64,000 nt of DNA, from contig CAXIPT010000002.1 of NCBI GenBank assembly GCA_964030475.1, positions 1,500,519 through 1,564,518 on the forward strand. Direction: 5' to 3'. Positions within the stretch are counted from its first letter, which is position 1, and each line of letters opens with the position of its first letter. The DNA comes from Tethya wilhelma. Taxonomy: Eukaryota > Porifera > Demospongiae > Tethyida > Tethyidae. Below are positions 48,458-59,500 of this stretch, one piece after another. The notes under the pieces are model-generated. The model made no database searches. It had not been told where the DNA came from and saw nothing but the letters and a program-made list of their open reading frames with translations. Both the position numbers and the translations under genes were made by a program.

Positions 48458-49429
48458 ACAATATAATGATGTTACACATAATTATGAGAATTATTAAGGG
48501 CTAATATAGCCAGCTACAGTATTTATTGCTGGCTCTATATAAGCCTTGTTCACTAGCTTTTCTCATGCCGTTTGTGTACATTCTTGACAATAGCTACAGT
48601 ATAACTCCGTGCCAAATTGTTAACACAGAAAATGTCATGTACATTAGTACATTAATGATCATTAACTTTAGCTGTGTTAAAGTAAATGTAAACAAAATAT
48701 TTAATCAAACAATTAAGACTATATCAATGAACGTATCATAAATATGGCAGTATTGTACGTACAGTAGTATGTATAGTAGGAGAATGGGCTGACTGTCCCA
48801 TGCATACACACAATACCATATGTTGGTCACTGCCAGATCGTGAACAAATTAAGTTTATAGATTTGTGAACATTTGAATCACAGTTGAATGTTTTGTGAAT
48901 CATAAAATTTTTGTGAACGTTTCGGAAGTTTGGCGCTATGGAGCAATATTCGCAATTTTTCATAGCCACGTGCCACTGACGGTCCCTCTAGTCTCGCATG
49001 TGCCAGACCTTGCTAGTGTGCTATAGCTATTACGAGTTAGCCTTGTCCCCAGCCTAGGAACGAGCCTAGACTACAAGTCTACCGTCTCTCCACGTCCATG
49101 CACATATAGATATTGCACACTTGTATACCCGAGTCCGTATTATGAGCGCAAAGCAGCGCTCATAAGCTCCTAACCTATACCGTGTTATCAGCTGGCACAA
49201 TCTGCATCACTTGAGATGCAGATTGTAGTCAAGATTGCCAGCGATAACAGTTTCAGTTATGAACATGGATCTGACGCCACACAAAGTCATAGTGAGAATG
49301 AGGTGACCATTTGCGAATCTATATATACCTTGAAGAAAGCTAAGGTACATGAACTTGAGCACTTACAAAATTTTAACTACTGCATGAGGTGACCCACTTA
49401 TGCATTTTCTTATTCCGCATTGTGTTTAG
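48458..49429. other. Gene-free; family 2 end and a perfect hairpin
   Basis: 48752-48830 is a family 2 body end (gtacagtagtatgtatagta). At 49197-49228 aatctgcatc-acttga-gatgcagatt forms a perfect 10-bp stem, and gagcgcaaagcagcgctc is at about 49144. No coding sequence. Confidence 0.5.
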
Positions 49430-49664
49430 ATAAAAAAATACAAGCAAAAATACAGCTAGGGTGGCATGGGAAAAGACCCAGTATTTAAAGGTTGACTAAA
49501 GCCTGTAGCAAAGAAGTCTGACAAAGCTCAGTGTACTGTGTGTATAGGAATGAACTATCTGCGGTTGTGACTGCACTACGAAAGCATAGTGAATCATCTT
49601 CCCACAAAAAGAGATTGAGTGCTCTCATGTATCCTAGTATGCAAAAAATCACCAGCATGCAAGC
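49430..49664 (+). pseudogene. hAT-like transposase remnant, BED-finger part
   Basis: Broken plus-strand reading: KDPVFKG, a TAG-type stop, KPVAKKSDKAQCTVC, a small frame change, then NELSAVVTALRKHSESSSHK. The C-x2-C...H-x5-H layout is a BED-type zinc finger as found at the start of many hAT transposases. It is cut at 49665 by the element 49667-51237 and resumes at about 51240. Confidence 0.6.
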
Positions 49665-49666
49665 TA

Positions 49667-51237
49667 CAGTAAAACCTCTCAGAGCGGACAGTCTTAGAAG
49701 CGGACACACTCCCTAAAGCGGACAAAGTTCTAGTCACGGATTGAAAATGCCATACTTATAGTATATTAGCAACCTCCGAGAAGCGATCACCTCTAAACTC
49801 CGGACAGCGGACACTATCTTTGGTCCCAAAGCGTTCTTTCAACGTGTTTTTACCTCCAAATAGCGGACACTCCGGAAACCACACCTAGATCAAACAGCTT
49901 CTCCCAAAAATTGTTCTAATTAAACGCATGCACTCAAACAAAGTAATTTCAAAACTTTAGCTACTGAGCTTGAGACTTGAGAGCGCGAGTTGTTGCTGAA
50001 GTTTAACTAGAACATGTAGAATATAGAAGCTGTTTGAAGTTTAGTTAATGCCTGTAGTAAGTCCTTGTCAAAGAAAAACCGAACTACTCACTGTACTAGA
50101 CCATATATAGACCATGCAGTCCAGATGACTAGTAATGAGTCAATAAATTTATTTTTTGGACGTGGTGTTTAAGCCTTGTCAATTGGAGGCTCAATGGATC
50201 AACTTGTTGCTCTGAAAAACTGTAACTCAAGTCAAACTACTACTCATGAGTATTGTAGATACTCAAATGAAGCTAGCTAATTCACTGAGTTGTCAGTTTA
50301 TGCATAAATCGATTCATTTATTCTGGCCACACTCTGTGTACTTAAGGCCTGGGTCAACAGTGTACCTTATAATGTATAGTAAAATAATCTCATCAATATT
50401 TGGAAAGGTCATAACTTTTAAACTAACTAATTAGTAACCATGGAAATGTAGGTATACATTCTTCGGGATATTTCAAACATCGTTAAGTCAAAAGTTGGTC
50501 ATGTGACTGTTTCATATTTGCTGAATCAGCAAAAAATGAATAATTAATTAGGCGGAAATGTTCCCCTGTTGCTATGGTAACCATTTTTGTACAAATATTA
50601 TTTTCATCAATATATGCCTAAATCTTAATTGGGGTTCAGAAATACTGATCTGGATGAAAGATATGCAGCTTTTTCCATATAATGCACACCTGCCGTTCTC
50701 TCCTTCTCGGCTATATCTTATCAACAATACGATCAGCGATAACCCCAATCGAGATTATAGAGGTTCATGATGATAGTTATCTCCTGAAAAAGTTTGGTTG
50801 CCATAGCAACCTTCTAAGGTTTCCGCCTAATTAATTATTCATAGTTTAAGGTGTTTCTTTGACCGATCATTATTTACATGAATATTCATTATTTTAGAAC
50901 AAGATTTTGGTAACATGAAAACGAAAGGCCAAAAATTTGTTGTATAGCAAAGAAATTAGGAAAAGCTATTTGATATTCTGTAGATCTGAATTTTAATTCA
51001 GGCAAAATTTCAATCATTTTCAAGGTGACCCGGGCCTTAGCAGCTCTATCACAAACTTAACCTTGATTCTCTGCATAATACTGTAGTAAGAAGTCACATA
51101 GAACAGTTTGAAGACAATCAAATCACAATAGGGGTGTATACAAAGCAAATATTAGACAACCTCCGAGAAGAGGACAACCTCCGAAGAAAGGACAAAGGAC
51201 GCTGTCCCAAAGTGTCCTCTCTTCGGAGGTTCGACTG
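49667..51237. mobile_element. pogo/Tc1-like element with TA duplication
   Basis: Ends cagtaaaacctctcagagcg and (inverted) cagtcgaacctccgaagaga are similar and flanked by TA (49665-49666, 51238-51239). Sub-terminal gcggacac-type repeats are plentiful (49690-49870, 51160-51225). The interior lacks a transposase and holds a TTAA MITE. Confidence 0.7.
50346..51036. mobile_element. GGCCYGGGTCA-family MITE, longest copy
   Basis: Ends ggcctgggtca and tgacccgggcc. TTAA at 50342-50345 on the left and the mutated TTAG at 51037-51040 on the right. Contains ggttgctatggtaacc-type palindromes. 5' two thirds match 6478-6915 inverted. Confidence 0.75.
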
Positions 51238-51239
51238 TA

Positions 51240-51560
51240 TATATAGTCGATCGCTCAATTGAACATGGTGTTCAAGATGCTGAAATATGATGGCTGCATT
51301 CTTGAGAGAACATAATTTGTCATTTAGAATTATAGATAATTTCTTCTGAAGCTATGCCTGGCGGATTCAAAGATTGCTACCTTTAAGTGTATAAGCATAC
51401 CAAATCTACGTGTATTGTTCAGAATTCCTTGGCATCACACTTTCATGAAGAACTAGTGAGAAAGCTAAGTATACATCACATTTCCCAATTATTATCGATG
51501 AAACCACTAATGTTAGGACTCGTTTTCATCATAATAATATATAAACAAGCTTTGAAACTT
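51240..51560 (+). pseudogene. hAT-like transposase remnant, core part
   Basis: Plus-strand pieces in shifting frames: QDAEI, MAAFLREHNLSFRIIDNF, SEAMPGGFKD, HTKSTCIVQNSLASHFHEEL, VRKLSIHHFPIIIDETTN. The FLREHNL...IIDETT arrangement is typical of a hAT-type family in animals (related to ZMYM-like proteins). It continues the 49430-49664 segment across the inserted element. No intact product. Confidence 0.6.
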
Positions 51561-51784
51561 AGTGTGTAAATATTCATGTACTTTCAATGCAGCCAGCTCT
51601 GCAGTTAGAGTTCAAAGGTTCGAAGGTTTAAAGGTTTATTATAGCAACTGGTCGACCCGCTGGGGGGTATGGCCATATAGCTACAAGGTATATAGTATTA
51701 CATTAGCAAGGGTGATACATAAAAAAGAGGAGGAAAAAAGGTAAATAAAAGAGTATACAAGACAAAAAAAACAACCAAAACATA

Positions 51785-52246
51785 TGACCATGTATAAACA
51801 CACAATACACAAGACCATGCGCATGCGCATTAGCCTCCTTCAGTTAACGTAGTTCATATAGCTACTTTTTGTAGGGACTAACCAGTTTCCACACTGTAGT
51901 GTTGAGAAAAGTGAATCAACAATTAAGTAGCAAAAAATGTAATGTGCAAATGGGCGGTATAGTATTGGAACAAGGCATGCCTTAATTTCGGCACATAAAT
52001 ACTTCACTGATTTTTTATACCCAACTCTTGGCTGGCAGTCCAGTTGCTACCTACCTGTTATACTGAGTTTGCTCAACTGCTTAGCCTGCTAATTAGTAGG
52101 AATTTGAACCAATGCAATAATAGGATAGGACACTTTACGACACTTTTGGATCCTCACGAGGGATCAAGAATAAAAATGAAGTAGTTGTATGCCGAAATTG
52201 AGGAATGCCTTGTTCCAATACTTTTTACTGCACTACCCATTCATAT
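51785..52246 (-). mobile_element. Diverged family 2 element
   Basis: Carries the catgcgcatgcgcattagcc tract and accagtttccacactgtagt, then a diverged palindrome with ccttaatttcggcacata and mirrored tatgccgaaattgaggaa. Older than the other copies. Confidence 0.6.
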
Positions 52247-53542
52247 TTATGGGCAACGTGATAGTACTGACTATTCATCCTAAAAAAGCTCAGATTATTA
52301 TGGTGTACTATTCAGGTAAAGAAGAATCTTTGAACATGTTGTTTTTGGATATTAATCTAGTTAGCTGTAATAATATAGAAAAAAATTAATGCCTAAGTTT
52401 ATGGTTTTAGGAATAAGACAGATGTTATATCGCTGTAAGGCTTCACTAAATGTTCAGAGTACTACTTTGACATACGCCCCTTTCATGTGCTGACAAATTT
52501 GGATCATTTTCAAACATGATGGTTTCTGGACATATAACTAAAAATTATAAGAGCTATTTAAGTATAATCTCATTTTAATGGGCTAGGTACAAAGCAAGTG
52601 ACAGGATTATTCTACATGGAACAGTGAAAACCTATACTGACTTGTATATAGCCTTTTGAAAAGAAAAAGATATATAAGCAGAAGCAGAACATAATGAGAA
52701 GAAAGATAATTTCTATAATTAAGCCCTCTCACCTCTGTCATGGTTGGAAGTGTAAAGTCTTGTACCACTGTTCAACAAAAATTAGATAATTGAGCCAGAG
52801 GCTGAGGTGGTATACACTTCAGTATTTGCTCAAACAACATGCCTGTTCAGTCAACCCTGTAATGTTAACCCCATTTGCCATGGAGGGGGAATCTCCATGA
52901 GAGTTAAAGAAATGTTGTATAAACATATCTTCTGCTCCAATGCCAGTGAGTGTATGATTAGTAGTTTAGTTATGAGAATATGCTTAGTTGATTAGTAATT
53001 TGGTGTGCTACAATCAGGATGGGTGGGATTCACTACATGTGCCTGTGCTGCCTTGTTAGTGTCAGTATTCTATAGTGATTAGATGGGAGTCTATACATCA
53101 GCGATTCAGATGAAAGATGATAAGTTGGTTGAGACCTATAGATATGTATCTTCTGCCACGGGCACTCAGTTACTTTGTAGTATAAGAGCAGTTGTACCTG
53201 ACTAGATATCAGATCGTGTTGGGTTTGATATATATTACTTCATAGTTTATTTGACCATGCATTACCCAAACATGATCATGTTTTTTTTCCCTTGGGAATT
53301 TGGTATATTACTTAAAGATTATTTGACCATGCATTACCCTTTCATGTTTTTTCCCTCTATTGCAGATCCTATAGAGCTTCTATAAACTTTAAACTCAATC
53401 TATGCATATTGGTGCCTGAGAATCTATCAAATAATTTTATACTCACAGAGCTAATTTAAAAGCTACGTATACAGATCTCAGGATAATCAACTGGTTTTAC
53501 AACAGGGCTTTATGCCCGGCTTTAATTGTTAAAAGCAAAAAT
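52247..53542. other. No gene; eroded SINE fragments
   Basis: 52795-52960 (gagccagaggctgaggtggt) and 53100-53230 (ccacgggcactcagttact) are worn pieces of the SINE. 53230-53360 has a duplicated tttgaccatgcattaccc block. The last 40 bp lead into the FN3 gene. Confidence 0.5.
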
Positions 53543-56500
53543 ATGAGTATATATACTGAAAGTAAGATATGTCAGCCAGGAAAGCCAAAAGCTACTAGTG
53601 TGACTCACAACAGAATTGATCTTGAATGGTCGAAACCTGACTATGGTAGTGAACATGTGGAAATGTACATTGTTTACTGTCGGCTATTAACTGGTGGCAA
53701 CTGGACAACCATTCCTGACTCTGAGGCCGAGTGCGAACTGGTGGAAAGGATATCTATTGGAGAAGACTTCTTAAAACCGAACGAAAAGTATGTATTTAAA
53801 GTCAAGCCATTTTGCCAAAGTTATCCTGTCAAGGATAGTGAAGAGAGTGAGCCCTTTGAAACTATACCAGTATGTCAACCAGGTAGGCCAAGAGCTGTGT
53901 CTATAACCCATAACAGTATCAAACTTGAATGGCCTAAACCTATGTTTGGTAGTTATAAAGTTAGTCAGTATATTGTTCAGTATCGGAAACATAGTGAAGA
54001 AAGATGGTCAAAGAAGAAGTTGACTCAAAGTGTCCAAGAAATGTTTTTAGTTACTAACTTAGATGTTAATGTCCAGTATGTCTTTAAAGTGACACCAATA
54101 CTGAGCAACTCTAATATCAATGGAGTAACCAGTGAAGCAAGTAATCCAATTGAAACACAACGAACGTGTCAAACCGGCAAACCAAAACCATCAGTAGTAA
54201 CCCACAATAGCATTACTGTAGTATGGGATAAGCCTGAATATGGTAGTGACTCTATCAACTTTTACTATGTGTACTACTGCCGTCAAAATTGTGGGAAAGC
54301 CGAAAATGTACAGCAGCAAAACATGAATTGCACTGAACAGACAAAGTTTACTTTGGATGATCTTGAAGTTGGAGCTAAGTTTGTATTTTGGGTGAAGCCA
54401 GATTGTACACATGGAGCGATAAAGTCGGTAGACAGTGAAGAGAGTGAAGAAATAGAAACAAAGCCAGCCTGTAAACCAGGAAAACCCATAGCCATTTCAA
54501 AAACACACAACAGTGTTTCACTGAAGTGGGACAAACCTGAATATTACCATGAAAAAGTGGAGCTCTACACAATTTCAAAATCAAGCAGTGATGGCAAATT
54601 TCTCGGACGAAAGGTCGTTACGAGAACATTGAAATACAAGGTCTATCTATACTGGGCAGAAGTACTTTTTTAAAGGGAAAGCAATCTGTAGAGGTGAAGC
54701 CAATGTTGTCGAAAGTGATCCTAGTGACATCATTAAAACGATGGTCACTTCCAAACCAGGCAAACCAACTTGCAATAATGTATAACATGACAAGGTGGAC
54801 GTTTCTTGGACACATCCTGAGCATGGTACAGAGAATGTGGTTTCGTACACTGTGGTAACATTGCAAGTTGATGAATCGTCTTCCATCAACAAATTATCAG
54901 AAATGCAAATTTCAAGTGGCAAGACGTTAAATGCTACCATAACTGGGCTTACCTCGAACAGCAAGTATATCTTTAAGGTAATTCCAGTGTGTCAAACAGG
55001 TGAAGGGATGGAAAGTGATACAAGTACTCCCATTGAGACTCTACCTGCCTGTCAAACCAGCAAACCTGTTGTCTCTAATATTACACACAATGGTGTTACC
55101 TTGACTTGGGAGAAACCTAAGTATCGAAGTGATCATATCAAAAACTATCGTATTCTCTATCATTCCCCAAATCTGCCACAAGAAGCCAAAACTGGAGAGA
55201 AAAGTTTGGAAACAAAAAGCAAAGAAACAAGTGTAGTTTTCTCTTCTTTAGAAATGAACAAAGAATATGTTTTCAAAATTGTGCCTGTATGTATGCAAAC
55301 AGATGTCATCGTTTTTGAAAGCCAAGAGTCTGAAATCATTAGAACAACAGCTGCCTCTCCCCCTCATGGTCTAAAGGCTGGTAAAATAACACATGATAGC
55401 ATCCAGATGAAGTGGTCGAAACCAAAACAGAAGCTCCGTACCTCAAAAATATCGTCCTATCGATTGTCTTACCGTGTTGAAGGCGATCCTACAAATGTTT
55501 GGAAAAGTGTTCACACAGAATCTAAAAAAGAGGAAAAAATTACAGTGAATAAACTCTATTCAGGTACAAAATATACATTTAAAGTATGTGCCACATACGC
55601 CTCCGAAGCTCGAATAGGAACTGAAAGTAACATTGTTACTGTTGAAACCACTCACTCGTGCAAACCAGGGGTCGTTCAGGCAACACAAGTCACTCACAAT
55701 GCAGTAACACTGAAATGGACTAAACCAAAAGATTTTGCTGACACAGTTAAGCATTATACTGTTGAATATCGTGTGCCATCAGAGGATGCTCAATGGAATA
55801 GCATCAATACAGATGGATGTCAGACTGAATTCACCATTGAAGACTTGAATATCAACACAAGTTATGTGTTTAAAGTGATGCCATAATTATAATTCACGCA
55901 AAGTCATTACTCAATGCACCATAAGTGAAGTGATCACCACACAATCAAGTTCTAAACCAACAGGACTAAAGCAAAGTCATGTCTTTTATGATAAAATTGA
56001 ATTGGAGTGGGAAATGCCAAAGCATGGCAGCCAAAATATCCTTTCATTTGTCATATTTTATCGACCAGTTCAAGAAAGCAACTGGCATCAACAAAAATCT
56101 AATGGATCTCCCACAAAAATGACAATAAATGGCCTCTCTTTGAAGACCAACTATGTCTTTAAAGTACTTCCAAAATGTGTAAACGGAGAAGGGTGTGAGA
56201 GTGACGTTTGCAGTCCGATTCAGACAAGAGCAACTTCACCACCAGGTAAACCCCAGATTGATGAGGTTAGACATAACAGTGTATCATTGTATTGGAACCA
56301 TCCAGAGTATGGTAGTGAAAATGTAAATGAATATGCTGTCTATGCAAGTTCTTCTGAAGAGTATGCAGATATCATTACAACCATAACCAATCAAGATTCT
56401 GTAACTGTTTCTGGACTCACAGCAAATACAAAGTATACTTTTTCTGTAGTTTCGAGTTGTGAAAATGGAATAGGTTCGCGAAGTGAGGACAGTGATTGCA

Positions 56501-59500
56501 TTAAGATGAAACCATCATGCAAGTCGGGTAAACCCAAAGCTTTCAGTGTAACACATGAAAGAGTTCAGTTGCATTGGAGCAGACCAGAATTTCAAAGTGA
56601 TTCAATCGAACAATATAATGTTTCTTACTGGAATGTTGACGATCCACACAACACTACTGAGTGCATGACTGATGGCCTTCAAGAGAACATGATAATTCCA
56701 AACCTGTATCACAATACAAACTACAAATTTAAAGTGACCCCATCTTGCACTGATTCAGAAGTGGGTACTGAAAGCAGTCTTAGTGCCACAATACAAACCA
56801 AAGCCACTTCTAAACCTGGAGTGCCTGTGGTTGTAGAAGTCTTACATGACTCAGTTGCATTAAAATGGGAAAAGCCTGAAATTGGTAATGAGTTTATCGA
56901 TTCTTACATAATTTTGTGTCGTTTGGAAAAATCTAACAAATGAATAAGTGAAATGACAAACGGTCTTCAACAAAACATCATTTTTTGTGGCTTGAGTCTC
57001 AATAAATCATATGTCTTCAAAGTGAAATCACAATGCAGGCATGCTGAAGGTACTGAGAGTGATGAAACTGAAACTGTCACCACTTCTGCAACATCCCGTC
57101 CTGGAAAACCTTTTGTATCTACTGTGACTCATGACAGACTTACCCTACATTGGTCACCTCCAGACAAAGGCTTCCATAACGTATCAGGTTATCTGGTGTC
57201 GTATCATTCACAGAATCGTGATTATACAAATATTGAATGGTACACACAGAAAAGCAATGTGACAAGTTTGACAATCACAAGACTTGAGATAAGTACAAAA
57301 TATATCTTTAAAGTGAAGTCTGAATGTGAGTCTGGCCTAATTGGATTGGAGAGTGAATCAACGGATTGGATATCAACAAAAGCAACTTCGAAACCAAGCA
57401 TACCACGAGTACTCTCATTGACAAATAACTCAGTTCAGTTAAACTGGAATAAACCAGAACTAGGCAGTCAAAACGTAGAATCATATACTGTTTTATACCA
57501 CCAAGTTCAGCCTACTGACACAGCCTTTGCAGTAGACAATTATGTATCCATCAATTCTATGCAGTATGATACAAAAAGCAGCAGAAACTGTGCGACTGTA
57601 ACTGGCCTAGCTGAAAAAACACAGTATGTATTCAGTGTGGTTCCTGTTTGTTTTAATGGTAGTGGTTCCAATAGTGATGACAGTAAGTCCTATTGGACCA
57701 AAGCAACCTCACCTCCAGGTGTACCAAAAGCAATACGTATAACTCACAATACTATTCTATTGAGGTGGACAAAACCTGAATATGGAAGCGAGAATGTAGA
57801 CCACTATGTGGTATCATGTAACCCAGAACAGAATCAGCAACAGAGCTGGAATATAGAAACAAAACATTGTGGCCAATCCGTTGCAGTGTCTAATCTTTTG
57901 CCTGGAAGTATCTATACAATCACTGTTAGAAGTGAATGCACTGGGATAGATAAAGGAATGGAGAGTGACTCCAGTCAGCCAATCGTAACCAAACTCACCT
58001 CACCACCAGGAAAGCCAACTGCCGTTAAGATCACTCACAAATCAATCTCAATTAAGTGGACCAAACCAGAAATTGGAAACAAGTTAGTTAAAAATTATTC
58101 AGTATACTACAGACAGTTACATATTGATTCTTCATCAGCCCAATGGATACTTTCAACAGCCGCAATATTATCTGGTTGCAATAAAGCTGAAGTTTCTCAG
58201 CTCATTCCTCAGACTATGTATGAATTTAAAGTGAAAGCAGTGTTAAGTGAGAATGATTCAGGTTGCGAGAGTGAATGTAGCGACGTTGTTACAACGAAGC
58301 CATCCAGCAAGCCGGGAAAACCATTTGCTACAAAAGTTGAATATGACACTGTGACCCTGAAATGGGATGAGCCTGAATTTGGTAGTGAATGTGTTGAGAT
58401 ATATACAGTGTCCTTTTATGCAATGAATCATCCTGAGAAGATCAAGATACAAAAGCAGCAAGGAACAAATAATTGCTTGCTTCAAGTAAGCAAACTAGTG
58501 CCGAACACTGAATACATCTTTGAAGTGTATCCTATACTGAACACTGGTACTGGTGCATGTGGTGCATGTAGTGATCTCAGTGAACCAATTAAAACAGCCA
58601 TCACCTCTAAACCAGGAAAGCCCATTGTTATGAAAGAAATAGTAACTCATAACAGTGTTCAGGTGAACTGGATTGAACCTTTACACGGAAAAGACAATGT
58701 TGAAAGCTATTCAATCCTACATCGCCTGCAAAATTAATCTGACTGGACCTCTTCTGAAACAATTAGATGTGAAGAAACACAAGCAACTGTTTCTGGACTT
58801 ACACCAGGAGAGAAGTATGTCTTCAAGGTACATACTGTGTGCATACAAGGAGAAGGATCTGAAAGTGAAATTAGTGATATTGTTGAAACTAAAGCAACCT
58901 CTTTACCAGCTCAGCCGATCCCCAGTCAAGGAGGAATGACCTATAACAGCATTCAGCTAATGTGGTTTAATCCAAGAATCAGTAGCAGTAAGATTGTATC
59001 ATACTCCGTATTTTACCAAAAGGTCTCTCCAAAGTCTCAGAAATGGACACAAAAAAGCACTATTGGAAATCAAACCACTATCGTTCTAGAAAACCTTGAT
59101 ATGAACACCAAGTACAGCATATATGTTCAACCTGAATGTCAAACTGGTACTGGTAGAATTAGTAAGATCCAACCCATTGAAACCAAGGCATCTTCCAAGC
59201 CAGAAAATCTAACGGTCACATCTGTACTGCATGATACAATTCATTTGAAGTGGACTAAACCCAGATATGGTATCGAAGCTATATTTTATTGTACCAATTG
59301 ATAGACAAACAGCAACAAAATTCAAAATGGATTAGTATGCAACAACAGTATGGACCAAATGATGAATCTGCAATTGTCAGTAGTCTTAAACCGGGTACTA
59401 GATATGCATTTAAGTTGCTACCACAATGTAAGGATACAAGCGGTACTGAGAGTGACCCTACTGATATTGTTGTAACGAAGGTAACTTCCAAGCCTGGTAT

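Noticed and set aside
48526..48741. 71-residue plus-strand reading near a SINE
   Set aside because: AT-rich chance frame without start context or homology-like features.
54790..54795. Treating each intact stretch of the FN3 locus as its own gene
   Set aside because: FN3 units are split across the breaks and the domain order continues, so they are parts of a single locus.
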